This document shows positions 1 through 7,513 of a stretch of DNA of 64,000 nt, in pieces. The DNA is from Sphingopyxis sp. QXT-31 (GTDB taxonomy: Bacteria > Pseudomonadota > Alphaproteobacteria > Sphingomonadales > Sphingomonadaceae), in assembly GCF_001984035.1 (NCBI RefSeq), contig NZ_CP019449.1:1984001-2048000 (forward strand). The letters run 5' to 3'. The notes beneath the pieces were generated by a model. That model was given only the letters and a program-made list of their open reading frames with translations. It was not told the DNA's origin and searched no databases. The translations under genes were made by a program, and so were the position numbers. Positions within the stretch are counted from its first letter, which is position 1. Each line of letters starts with the position of its first letter.

Positions 1-243
1 GCCGCGCGCGACGAAGCGGAGAGCGAACGCGTCGTTGTGATGGAAACCAAGGGCGAACAGCTCGCCGGGAATCACGACACCGAATATAAGCGGGCATTGC
101 TCGCGTCCCTGACTGCCGCGTTCGGCCGGGATGCGCGCGGCGGCGCGCAACTGGACTTGGCCGAGCCGTTCACCTTTGGCGCGGCCGTCGTCATGTTCGA
201 CGATCTGGACGCCCAATTTCCGGCGCTCATTCGGGGTGGCTAG
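1..243 (+). CDS. C-terminal end of a type III restriction enzyme Res-like subunit (partial)
   Basis: An open frame enters from the left window edge and stops at 241-243. The visible 80 residues contain VVMETKGEQL followed by NHDTEYKRALL. This resembles the C-terminal part of type III restriction (Res) helicase-nucleases, where an ETKG segment and a DT-YK segment follow the nuclease core. The family cleaves unmodified DNA using ATP-driven translocation together with a Mod methyltransferase, which would lie outside the window. The start and catalytic core are not visible, so it could be intact or already truncated. It converges with the minus-strand metalloprotein gene and shares the element edge with an HsdR remnant and an integrase, as expected in a defence island. 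The assignment rests on motif recognition only. Confidence 0.55.
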   Translation, partial: AARDEAESERVVVMETKGEQLAGNHDTEYKRALLASLTAAFGRDARGGAQLDLAEPFTFGAAVVMFDDLDAQFPALIRGG

Positions 244-504
244 CGAAATTAATTTCGAGCGGTGGGGGTACATTTGGGGGTACGGGCACCTCTGCGTCAA
301 AACTATTCACGCAAAGTCAATTACTTAAGTTCACAAGTCTAGTCCTGTAAGCACCACTACCTTCAGCAGAGAAATCCGGGACGTAAGGCCAAAGGGGCTT
401 TCGCGTGGGACGTTCTTTGGGTCCTGTTTGGGTGGCTTTGGGCAGGAAGAACGGCCCGACCCACGCTATACCCCGGTCCCAACATATCCCCGAATCTCGC
501 TCGC
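244..504. other. Intergenic gap at the element edge
   Basis: A 261-bp gap between two convergent genes. It holds two copies of TGGGGGTAC near its left end (annotated separately) and otherwise no gene, RNA or clear terminator that I can see. Local base composition is less GC-rich than in the flanking core genes, as in the neighbouring integrase element. Confidence 0.5.
263..283. repeat. Two direct repeats of TGGGGGTAC
   Basis: TGGGGGTAC occurs at 263-271 and again at 275-283. The same G5-centred core, as TTGGGGGCAT, occurs four times in front of the integrase start at 2527-2594. Short repeats of this type are plausible arm-type binding sites of the integrase or its excisionase; this is inference from position and similarity. 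Confidence 0.4.
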
Positions 505-798
505 TTAGCGCTGGGCGTCTCGCTTTCGCCAGTTTGGTATGTGCATCGTCATTATCGCTTTGAAAAGGCGGCTATGATGCGGGTAGCGTAGGTGAAGCAA
601 TTCGTGCGCAATCACGAAGTCTCTGAACTCGGGTTCTCGGTCGGCCAGGTCCATTGCCAGCGTAATTACACCAGCCGACGAACATGATCCCCATTTGCGC
701 CGCATGGGGTAAACCCGCACTATTCGCGGATTGACCTTCAACTTTACCGACCATCGAATAACGCGCATCTTGAGGTCGATCGCGCCGCCTTCCTGCAT
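505..798 (-). CDS. YgjP/SprT-like metal-dependent hydrolase (DUF45), restriction-associated
   Basis: A 97-residue zinc metalloprotease-fold protein. It contains MRRKWGSCSS followed by the zinc motif HELLH and a further histidine in HHSRL, which is the YgjP-like (DUF45) signature. The start is taken at ATG 796-798, which overlaps the TGA of the upstream HsdR remnant; a GTG one codon earlier (801) is also possible. YgjP-like genes commonly follow hsdR in type I restriction operons, and that order is seen here. At 97 residues it is shorter than stand-alone YgjP proteins (about 170-240) but keeps the whole metal-binding part. Its role in restriction loci is not established. The upstream hsdR is truncated, so expression is uncertain. 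Confidence 0.75.
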   Translation of the reverse strand: MQEGGAIDLKMRVIRWSVKLKVNPRIVRVYPMRRKWGSCSSAGVITLAMDLADREPEFRDFVIAHELLHLRYPHHSRLFKAIMTMHIPNWRKRDAQR

Positions 799-1250
799 CA
801 CGACAGCAGCGACCGCATGATCAAGTCCACGATCCGCGTCCGGTCCTCGTCACTTAGGTCGAGAAGCGGCAGATAAAGCGCGCCGCGCAATCGCCTGCGT
901 TCATCATCATTGAGCAAGGCGTTGGGATAGCGCGCGCGAAGCTCATCGATTAGTCCCGCGACTTGCCGCACGTCGATGTCGCCGCCAGTCAGCGCGGGGT
1001 CGTCGCGCAGCGCGATCATGACGCCGAATGCGTCGGCAGAAAGGCCGCTCGCCTTGGCCTCTGCGATCAGTGCCTCTTTTTCTGCCGCCAATGCTCCCAG
1101 CAGATCGATCGCGGCCAACCCGGTAACGTTCCGGCTTTCCATGTCCTTCAAAATGCGTTCGGCGCGGTCCTTTAGCGGCTGGAGGATCGGCGCATTGGCT
1201 TGATCTTCGTCCACTTCCTTCTGCAAGCCGCGCATTGGTTTCGCGGGTCT
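798..1250 (-). pseudogene. hsdR: Type I restriction enzyme HsdR, C-terminal remnant
   Basis: About 150 residues resemble the C-terminal helical domain of type I restriction R subunits: an ILQPLKDRAERI segment, a TGLAAIDLLGALAAEKEA segment and a SGLSADAFGV segment, ending in a DLIMRSLL helix. Intact HsdR proteins have about 1000 residues with an N-terminal nuclease and two RecA-like motor domains, all absent here. The frame stays open upstream but runs into the integrase gene on the same strand, where the translation no longer looks like HsdR. The gene is therefore 5'-truncated, with a junction near 1250-1294 just past the integrase stop. Its stop overlaps the start of the YgjP-like gene, which preserves the original operon joint. 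No start codon is assigned because this is a remnant. Confidence 0.65.
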
Positions 1251-1294
1251 CCAAAAAATGGTCGAAAATCTGCTTATCGAGGTCGGTCGCCTGA

Positions 1295-2527
1295 TCACTT
1301 TTTGTTCGACTCGGCCCGCCCGAACGGAATCACCGCCCCGCCTTCGCGCAGCCGGTCCAGATAATCGCTCCACCAAGCTGCCATTCGCACGCGCTCTTCC
1401 CAATACTGCCCGCGCGAATACGTGCCCCGGACCGCATCGCTGTCGCCATGAGCCAGCGCCCGTTCGATGGCGTCGGGCTGCCACTTACCGCTTTCGTTGA
1501 GCAGCGTCGATGCGGTCGCGCGGAAACCATGCGCGGTCGCTTCGTCCTTGCCGAACCCCATGCGGCGCAAGGCCACGTTGATGGTGTTTTCCGACATTGG
1601 ACGGCGCGGGCTATAGAGCGCCGGAAAGAGGTAACCCCCGCCGCCCGTCATGGCGCGCAGCTCGCCCAGCAACGCGACCACCTGCGGCGACAATGGTACG
1701 CTATGCGCGCGCCGCGCCTTCATCTTGCCAGCCGGGATGCGCCAGACCGCCGCGTCCAAATCGAATTCCGACCATTCGGCATGGCGAAGTTCGCCCGGCC
1801 GGACGAAAACATGCGGCGTGATTTGCAGCGCCAGCCGTGTAATCGGGTTGCCGTTATAGGCATCCACCGCGCGCAGCAACTCGCCCAGCTTCCCCGGTTC
1901 CAATATGGCGGCATAGTGCCGTGCCTTCGGTGCGACCAGCGCGCCTTGGAGTAGCGCGGCCGGATCGGCCTTGCAGCGCCCGGTTGCCACCCCATAGCGA
2001 AAGACGCGGCTGGCAAAGGATCGCACCTTTTTTGCCGTTTCTTTATTGCCGCGCGCCTCCAGCCGTTTCAGCGGGGCGAGCAGCATTTGCGGATCGACAT
2101 CGCTGATCGGCAAGTCGCCGACCGCCGGACGCAACAGGTCGAGAAACCAGCGCGCCTTGGCGAGCGTCGTTTCGGCGCGACCCTCGCCTACCATTTTGCC
2201 GTCGATATATTCGGCTGCAACGCTCGCGAAGGTATTGGCAGCGCTGATCCGCGCGGTCGCCTTGGCGCGCTTGCGCTCCAGCCCCGGATCGGCGCCGTCG
2301 GCAAGCGTCGCGCGGGCGGCTTCGCAAAGCTGGCGCGCCTTGGCGAGCGTCACGTCGGGCCATGCCCCCAGCGCCAGCCGCTTTTCCTTCCCCGCGAAGC
2401 GGTACTTCCAACGCCACAGCTTGGAGCCGTTGGGGAATATCTCGAGATACAGCCCCTTGGCATCGGCCTTTTTATAGGGGGTATCGCTCGCCCGAAAGGC
2501 GCTGATTTCTGCGGCCTTCAGCGACAT
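1295..2527 (-). CDS. P4-type tyrosine integrase (DUF4102 N-terminus)
   Basis: A 410-residue site-specific recombinase. The N-terminal about 90 residues match the DUF4102 arm-binding domain (ADAKGLYLEI, WRWKYRF, LGAWPDVTLAKAR). A core-binding domain follows, then a tyrosine-recombinase catalytic domain with the Arg in RPGELRHAEW, the HGFR box, a histidine in LAHGD and a tyrosine in GTYSRGQYWEER. It reads away from tRNA-Leu, whose 3' end is 178 bp upstream of its start, the usual layout for P4-family integrases that insert into tRNA genes. The ATG lies inside one of the TTTGGGGGCAT repeats, and I see no good ribosome binding site, so translation may be unusual or autoregulated. It is full length and all expected catalytic residues are visible. 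Confidence 0.93.
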   Translation of the reverse strand: MSLKAAEISAFRASDTPYKKADAKGLYLEIFPNGSKLWRWKYRFAGKEKRLALGAWPDVTLAKARQLCEAARATLADGADPGLERKRAKATARISAANTFASVAAEYIDGKMVGEGRAETTLAKARWFLDLLRPAVGDLPISDVDPQMLLAPLKRLEARGNKETAKKVRSFASRVFRYGVATGRCKADPAALLQGALVAPKARHYAAILEPGKLGELLRAVDAYNGNPITRLALQITPHVFVRPGELRHAEWSEFDLDAAVWRIPAGKMKARRAHSVPLSPQVVALLGELRAMTGGGGYLFPALYSPRRPMSENTINVALRRMGFGKDEATAHGFRATASTLLNESGKWQPDAIERALAHGDSDAVRGTYSRGQYWEERVRMAAWWSDYLDRLREGGAVIPFGRAESNKK

Positions 2528-2594
2528 TTGGGGGCATCACTTTTTGCGATTTGGGGGCCTTTGGGCCGATATGCCCCCAACCATGCCCCCAATT
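2527..2594. repeat. Four TTGGGGGC-type repeats over the integrase promoter
   Basis: Copies lie at 2527-2537 (TTTGGGGGCAT), 2550-2560 (TTTGGGGGCCT), 2571-2580 (ATGCCCCCAA) and 2583-2594 (ATGCCCCCAATT). Two are in one orientation and two in the other, and the first overlaps the integrase start codon. The arrangement suggests a binding array for the integrase or excisionase that could also repress the integrase gene. The function is inferred. Confidence 0.55.
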
Positions 2595-2704
2595 CCGACG
2601 GATTATCCAGAAACGCCATGACACACCCCGCTGCAAAGAGGGACGATTAATGGCAGATTTCTGCCGCTTTTTCAAGCACTGGGGGGCTTCGGGGAATAAG
2701 GAAA

Positions 2705-2791
2705 TGGTGCCCAGAAGAGGACTCGAACCTCCACGACCTTGCGATCGCCAGCACCTGAAGCTGGTGCGTCTACCAATTCCGCCATCTGGGC
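2705..2791 (-). tRNA. tRNA-Leu (CAG)
   Basis: The reverse complement folds as an 87-nt class II tRNA. It has an acceptor stem starting GCCCAGA, a D arm with GGTAGACGC, an anticodon stem CCAGC/GCTGG with loop TTCAGGT (anticodon CAG), a long variable arm (GCGATCGCAAGGTCGT region), a T loop GTTCGAGTC and a genomically encoded CCA at 2707-2705. The integrase lies just beyond the 3' end, so this gene is the likely attachment site, with its 3' part reconstituted by the integrated element. Confidence 0.96.
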
Positions 2792-2979
2792 ACGGGGTAG
2801 GAGCGGGCGCTTAGCGGCGGCGTGATGAGCTTGTCAACCGCGGCGGAGGCCCCGCGGCGATTTTTCTGTCCCGGCCACGCATTTACGCGCCCGATCGCTG
2901 CCCTGCCCCCTTGCCCGGCGCGGCGCTTCGCGGCATGGGGGCGACAGGCGGCGCCGCGCCGCGACGGAATCGGACAAAG

Positions 2980-3927
2980 ATGGGCGCCATGCAAACTCTC
3001 GACGGACAATTGATCACGGTCTTCGGCGGCGGCGGTTTTATCGGCCGCTATGTCGTGCAGCGCCTGCTCGCACGCGGCGCGCGCGTCCGCGTCGCCGAGC
3101 GCGAACCGCGCAAGGCCCTGTTCCTGAAGCCCCTCGGGGGGCTCGGCCAAACGCAGTTCGTCGCTGCCGACGTCCGCGACGCCGCCAACGTCGCGCGCGC
3201 GCTCCAGGGCAGCGACGCGGTGATCAACCTCGTCGGCAGCTTCGACGACATGGCCGCGGTGCAGGCCGATGGCGCGGGCCATGTCGCCGCCGCGGCTGCA
3301 GCGGCGGGCGTGAGCGCACTCGTCCACATCTCGGCGATCGGCGCCGACAGCGCCTCCGAATCCAAATATGGCCGCAGCAAGGGCGACGGCGAGGCTGCGG
3401 TCCGCACCGCCTTTCCGCAAGCCGCGATCGCCCGCCCCTCGATCGTCTTCGGGCGCGAGGACCAGTTCATCAACCGTTTCGCCGGCATGATCCGCATGGC
3501 GCCGGTCGTCCCGGTGATCGCGCCCGCGGCGAAGTTCCAGCCGGTCTATGTCGGCGACGTCGCCGATGCGGTGCTCGCCGCGCTGGGCGATGCCGCCGCG
3601 GGCAGGATTTTCGAACTCGGCGGGCCGCAGGTGCTGACGATGCTCGAACTCCAGCGCTGGATCGCCGATGCGACCGGCCGCAGCCCGCTGTTCGTCGAAA
3701 TCCCCGACGTCGTCGGTTCGGCGCTCGCCTCCGGCCTGGGCTGGGCGCCGGGCGCGCCGATCACCAAGGACCAATGGCTGATGCTCCAGCGCGACAACAT
3801 CGTCGCGCCGGACGCGGCGTCGCTCGCCGACCTCGGCATCGTGCCGACCTCGCTCGCCGCGGTCGCCGACGGCTGGCTGGTGCAATATCGCCGCCACGGC
3901 CGCTTCGCCGAGCTGACCGCGCGCTGA
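2980..3927 (+). CDS. NDUFA9-like NAD(P)-binding protein (atypical short-chain dehydrogenase)
   Basis: A 315-residue Rossmann-fold protein of the atypical SDR group related to the complex I accessory subunit NDUFA9. The glycine-rich motif is VFGGGGFIGRYV near the N-terminus. NLVGSF, a SKYGRSKGDGE segment (YxxxK-like) and RPSIVFGREDQFINRF are hallmarks of NDUFA9-like bacterial proteins. In mitochondria NDUFA9 binds NADPH and stabilises complex I; in bacteria the role is less clear and may concern quinone or complex I assembly. The start is chosen at 2980 because the glycine-rich strand must lie close to the N-terminus; ATG 2989 is an alternative, while the open frame back to 2911 would add an unlikely Arg-rich leader. 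It is divergent from tRNA-Leu. Confidence 0.8.
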   Translation: MGAMQTLDGQLITVFGGGGFIGRYVVQRLLARGARVRVAEREPRKALFLKPLGGLGQTQFVAADVRDAANVARALQGSDAVINLVGSFDDMAAVQADGAGHVAAAAAAAGVSALVHISAIGADSASESKYGRSKGDGEAAVRTAFPQAAIARPSIVFGREDQFINRFAGMIRMAPVVPVIAPAAKFQPVYVGDVADAVLAALGDAAAGRIFELGGPQVLTMLELQRWIADATGRSPLFVEIPDVVGSALASGLGWAPGAPITKDQWLMLQRDNIVAPDAASLADLGIVPTSLAAVADGWLVQYRRHGRFAELTAR

Positions 3928-4003
3928 TCGCGCCCACTGGCGCCCTGCCGAAAAGCTGCTAACCTCCCGCGCGGGGGTCGCATCTTTTCGATGCGGGGAA
4001 TGC

Positions 4004-4891
4004 ATGATGAAATTCGGGGGAACGACCGCGCTGGTCAGCGTGGCACTGATTTTGGCCGGCTGCGACAATACGCCGGCGGATTTGCATGGATTGCCGAAGG
4101 ACGCCGCCGAGCGCGCGACCTTGTGCGGGCGCGCCGCGGTCGCCTATACCGCCGCGGGCGGCAGCGCCAACCCCGCCGAGGAAAAGCGGCGCCAGGACCT
4201 GCTCCAGAAGATCGTCGACGAAACCGGCTTCTTTGCCGCGACGGGGCTCGACGATGCCAAGGGCAAGGCGTTGCTCGGCGATATCGAGGCGACGCTGGCC
4301 GGCGGCAACTGGATCGGGACGCTGAACCAGTGCAAGGCCGCCTATGCGCTCGGCGATCCCGAGCCGCTGCCCAAATTGCCCGAGGCGGCGGAACGCCCCG
4401 CGGCCTGCGCCGCGGTCGCGGTGGCGGCATCGCTCGGCGAGGGCGCCAAGACGCCCGCCGACGTGCAGAAGCTGGTGATGAAGAACCCGCAATCCTCCTA
4501 TTTCCTGCTCGTCGCGGCGAAGGACGGCGGCATTGCGGGGGCGCAGAACAATATGCTCAAGCATATCGAATGGGCGGTGACCTCGGGCGCGGTGGGGCCC
4601 CTAACCGACGCCTGCGTCAAGGAATATCCCAAGGCCGCGGCGAACGGCGCGGTGACCCTGCCGACGGACGAGGGCCAGGCGGTCGCCGCATGCAGCTTCA
4701 ACGCCGGGCTGATGGGCGGCCTCGACGGCGACGAAGGCACGATGGCCAAGGCGGTCGCGAAGCGGATGCAGGATGGCAGCAAGATGCCCGACATCGCGCT
4801 GGCAACCAGCCCCGACAAGCTGATCCAGCAGGCGCTCGACCTCGGCCCGCCGGCCAATGTGCTGAAAGCCTGCGACGCGCGGTTCAAATAG
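4004..4891 (+). CDS. Predicted lipoprotein of unknown function
   Basis: A 295-residue protein that begins with a short positively charged stretch and a hydrophobic segment ending in ALILAGC, a lipobox with Cys20 as the expected lipid-modified residue. The mature part is Ala-rich and helical. It has several spaced cysteines (for example LCGRA, NQCKAA, PAACAA, DACVKE, ACSF, KACDAR), so internal disulphides in the periplasm are likely. I do not recognise a domain. The first of two adjacent ATGs is used; the second (4007) is equally possible. It is followed by a strong terminator before uppP and is probably monocistronic. Confidence 0.75.
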   Translation: MMKFGGTTALVSVALILAGCDNTPADLHGLPKDAAERATLCGRAAVAYTAAGGSANPAEEKRRQDLLQKIVDETGFFAATGLDDAKGKALLGDIEATLAGGNWIGTLNQCKAAYALGDPEPLPKLPEAAERPAACAAVAVAASLGEGAKTPADVQKLVMKNPQSSYFLLVAAKDGGIAGAQNNMLKHIEWAVTSGAVGPLTDACVKEYPKAAANGAVTLPTDEGQAVAACSFNAGLMGGLDGDEGTMAKAVAKRMQDGSKMPDIALATSPDKLIQQALDLGPPANVLKACDARFK

Positions 4892-4936
4892 CCGCTGGAA
4901 AAAACGCATCCGGCTGCGTAGTCGGTGACAGGACAG

Positions 4937-4968
4937 GGGCGCCCGGCTGATGTCGGGCGCCCTTTCGT
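4937..4968 (+). terminator. Rho-independent terminator after the lipoprotein gene
   Basis: A perfect 9-bp stem GGGCGCCCG (4937-4945) and CGGGCGCCC (4954-4962) encloses an 8-nt loop and is followed by TTTCGTTT. It lies 45 bp after the lipoprotein stop and before uppP, separating the two transcripts. Confidence 0.8.
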
Positions 4969-4998
4969 TTCCGGTCCCCGCTCCAGTACAGGATTTTC

Positions 4999-5805
4999 AT
5001 GACCGCCACCCATTTGCTGCACGCCCTCATCCTCGGCATCATCGAGGGGCTGACCGAATTCCTGCCGGTCTCGTCGACCGGCCATCTGATCCTCGCCGCC
5101 GAACTGCTGGGCTTCACCGGCGAAGGGTCGGCGGCGTTCAAGATCGCCATCCAACTCGGCGCGATCCTTGCGGTTCTGGTCGCCTATCGCCAGCGCTTCT
5201 GGAACGTCGCCATGGGCCTTTTGCGCCGCGACCGCGACGCGATCGCGTTCACGCGCAATATCCTGATCGGCTTCTTGCCGGCCATGCTGATCGGCGCCGT
5301 CGCTTATGAAGGGATCCGCGCGCTGCTCCAGTCCCCGACCACCGTCGCGGTCGCGCTGATTGTCGGCGGGGTCGTGATCCTCGCCATCGAACGGATGGTC
5401 AAGGTCGTGAAGGTCGAAACCGTCGAGGCCATGCCGCTGGGCACCGCCGTGGCGATCGGTGTGATGCAATGCATCGCAATGATCCCGGGGGTCAGCCGGT
5501 CGGGCGCGACGATCATGGGCGCGCTGCTGATGGGGGTCGAACGCAAGACCGCGGCCGAGTTCAGCTTCTTCCTCGCGGTACCGACGATGATGGGCGCCAC
5601 CGCCTATTCGCTGTTCAAGGATCGCGACCTGCTGAGCCTCGACGACATGCAGGCGATCGGCATCGGACTGGCGGTCGCCTTCGTCGTCGCTTTGGCGGTC
5701 GTGAAGGCTTTTGTCGCGATCGTCGGCCGTTTCGGTTTCGCGCCTTTTGCTTGGTACCGAATCATTCTCGGTGCCGCCGCGCTCGTGTGGCAGGGCATGA
5801 GATAG
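4999..5805 (+). CDS. uppP: Undecaprenyl-diphosphatase UppP/BacA
   Basis: A 268-residue polytopic membrane phosphatase that dephosphorylates undecaprenyl diphosphate to recycle the carrier lipid for peptidoglycan and O-antigen synthesis; overexpression gives bacitracin resistance. The N-terminal signature EGLTEFLPVSSTGHL lies at about residues 16-30 and the second motif PGVSRSGATI at about 163-172. Hydrophobic segments are spread along the protein as expected for this family. Length is typical (265-275). The ATG at 4999 places the first helix (LLHALILGIIEG) near the N-terminus. It follows a terminator, so it has its own promoter. Confidence 0.96.
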   Translation: MTATHLLHALILGIIEGLTEFLPVSSTGHLILAAELLGFTGEGSAAFKIAIQLGAILAVLVAYRQRFWNVAMGLLRRDRDAIAFTRNILIGFLPAMLIGAVAYEGIRALLQSPTTVAVALIVGGVVILAIERMVKVVKVETVEAMPLGTAVAIGVMQCIAMIPGVSRSGATIMGALLMGVERKTAAEFSFFLAVPTMMGATAYSLFKDRDLLSLDDMQAIGIGLAVAFVVALAVVKAFVAIVGRFGFAPFAWYRIILGAAALVWQGMR

Positions 5806-5876
5806 GGCCGATATTTTACCAATTGCGAAACATAGTTGCGCGAGAGACGATTCCCTTCCGAATCACCCGTGATTTA

Positions 5877-5895
5877 AGGTCAGATATGCTGACCT
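5877..5895. promoter_or_regulatory. Palindromic operator-like site upstream of gltD
   Basis: AGGTCAG (5877-5883) and CTGACCT (5889-5895) form a perfect 7-bp inverted repeat with a 5-nt spacer, 70 bp before the gltD start. This is the size and symmetry of a dimeric regulator site. The regulator is unknown; nitrogen or amino-acid regulators such as Lrp types are possibilities only. Confidence 0.45.
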
Positions 5896-5964
5896 AATCG
5901 CGATTTCGTCCGTGACAACGGGGTTTTGGCCCGCCATTCGCCTTCGCGAGAAGGGGAAAAACTC

Positions 5965-7407
5965 ATGGCTGCAGATCGCATGCTCCGCTTCGTGGAGCGT
6001 GACCAGAATTATCCCGACAAGCGCTCGGCCGAAGAGCGCGCGCAGGATTTTCGCGAAATCGCCGAGCGCTACGCCGCGCCCGACGCCGACGAACAGGCCG
6101 CGCGCTGCTCGCAATGCGGCGTGCCCTATTGCTCGGTGCATTGTCCGCTGCACAACCATATCCCAGACTGGCTGCGGCTGACGGCGGAAGGCCGCCTCCG
6201 CGAAGCCTATGAACTGAGCAACGCGACCTCGACCATGCCCGAGATCTGCGGCCGCATCTGCCCGCAGGATCGCCTCTGCGAAGGCAATTGCGTGATCGAA
6301 TTTTCGGGCCATGGCGCGGTGACGATCGGCAGCGTCGAGAAATATATCACCGACACGGCCTGGGCCGAGGGCTGGGTCGAGCCCGTCCATGTCGGCAAGC
6401 CGACGGGCCAGTCGGTCGGCATCGTCGGCGCCGGCCCCGCGGGCCTGACCGCGGCCGAATATCTCCGCGTCGCGGGGCACGAGGTCCATGTCTACGACCG
6501 CCACGACCGCGCGGGCGGGCTGCTCACTTATGGCATCCCCGGCTTCAAGCTCGAAAAGGATGTCGTGATGCGCCGCATCGAGCGGCTCGCCGACGCCGGT
6601 ATCCATTTCCATCTGGGTTTCGAGGTCGGCGCCGACGCGACGCTCGACGAACTCCGCCAGAAGCATGACGCGCTGCTGATCGCGACGGGCGTCTACAAGC
6701 CGCGCGAGATCAACGTCCCCGGCAACGAAGCCGAGGGCGTCGTTGCCGCGCTCGACTATCTGATCGCCTCGAACCGCAAGGGCTTCGGCGACGAGGTCGC
6801 CGCATTCGAGGACGGCCGCCTCAACGCGATGGGCAAGCATGTCGTCGTCGTCGGCGGCGGCGACACCGCGATGGACTGCGTGCGCACCGCGGTGCGCCAG
6901 GGCGCGCGCTCGGTCAAATGCCTCTATCGCCGCGACCGCGACAATATGCCGGGCTCGCAGCGCGAGGTCGCCAATGCCGAGGAGGAAGGCGTCGAATTCG
7001 TCTGGCTCGCCGCGCCCGAAGGCTTCACCGCGACGCGCCGCGTCAAGGAAGTCGCGGTCGCCGGCATGCGCCTCGGCGCGCCCGACGCCAGCGGCCGCCG
7101 CAGCCCCGAAGCCGACCCCGCGCGCAAGTTCGACCTGCCCGCCGACATGGTGATCAAGGCGCTGGGCTTCGACCCCGAGGAACTGCCGCACCTGTTCGGC
7201 GCCCCCGACCTCAGCGTCACGCGCTGGGGCACATTGCGCGTCGATCACCAGACGATGATGACCAGCCTGCCCGGCGTCTTCGCCGCGGGCGACATCGTGC
7301 GCGGCGCCAGCCTGGTCGTCTGGGGCATCCGCGACGGCCGCGACGTCAGCGAGCAGATGGCGAAATGGCTGAAGGCCAAGGCCGCGGGCGAACGCCAGGC
7401 GGCATGA
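5965..7407 (+). CDS. gltD: Glutamate synthase (NADPH) small subunit
   Basis: A 480-residue beta subunit of NADPH-GOGAT. It takes electrons from NADPH through FAD and passes them via 4Fe-4S clusters to the large subunit, which makes two glutamates from glutamine and 2-oxoglutarate. N-terminal cluster cysteines lie at residues 48, 51, 56 and 60 (CSQCGVPYCSVHC), with a second group in CGRICPQDRLCEGNC. The FAD motif is GIVGAGPAGLTAAEYL and the NADPH-side motif VVVGGGDTAMDCV; the C-terminal FAD motif is GVFAAGDIVRGASLVVWGI. The start at 5965 is preceded by AAGGGGAA; an upstream ATG at 5926 would add a non-homologous leader. Unusually, gltB is not adjacent: two exported-protein genes lie between. 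Confidence 0.96.
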   Translation: MAADRMLRFVERDQNYPDKRSAEERAQDFREIAERYAAPDADEQAARCSQCGVPYCSVHCPLHNHIPDWLRLTAEGRLREAYELSNATSTMPEICGRICPQDRLCEGNCVIEFSGHGAVTIGSVEKYITDTAWAEGWVEPVHVGKPTGQSVGIVGAGPAGLTAAEYLRVAGHEVHVYDRHDRAGGLLTYGIPGFKLEKDVVMRRIERLADAGIHFHLGFEVGADATLDELRQKHDALLIATGVYKPREINVPGNEAEGVVAALDYLIASNRKGFGDEVAAFEDGRLNAMGKHVVVVGGGDTAMDCVRTAVRQGARSVKCLYRRDRDNMPGSQREVANAEEEGVEFVWLAAPEGFTATRRVKEVAVAGMRLGAPDASGRRSPEADPARKFDLPADMVIKALGFDPEELPHLFGAPDLSVTRWGTLRVDHQTMMTSLPGVFAAGDIVRGASLVVWGIRDGRDVSEQMAKWLKAKAAGERQAA

Positions 7408-7477
7408 TGTCCCGCGGCCGCAAAGTCGTTGCAATCGGGGCGCGATCTTTTAGCGTCGGCGCGGGGTCGCGCCTGAC

Positions 7478-7493
7478 CGGGACGATCGTCCCG
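7478..7493. promoter_or_regulatory. Perfect 16-bp palindrome between gltD and the next gene
   Basis: CGGGACGATCGTCCCG is fully self-complementary and sits 20 bp before the ATG of the following gene. It could be a small operator or an RNA hairpin that affects ribosome access. It has no U-run, so it is not a standard terminator. Confidence 0.4.
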
Positions 7494-7513
7494 ACGGACC
7501 GAAAGACGACCCC

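Noticed and set aside
1251..1484. Upstream part of the HsdR remnant frame
   Set aside because: It lies mostly inside the integrase gene in another frame and does not resemble HsdR, so the remnant is ended near 1250.
5863..7434. A 523-codon open frame antisense to gltD
   Set aside because: Mirror of gltD codon bias. The translation has no domain, and the gltD motifs on the other strand are unambiguous.
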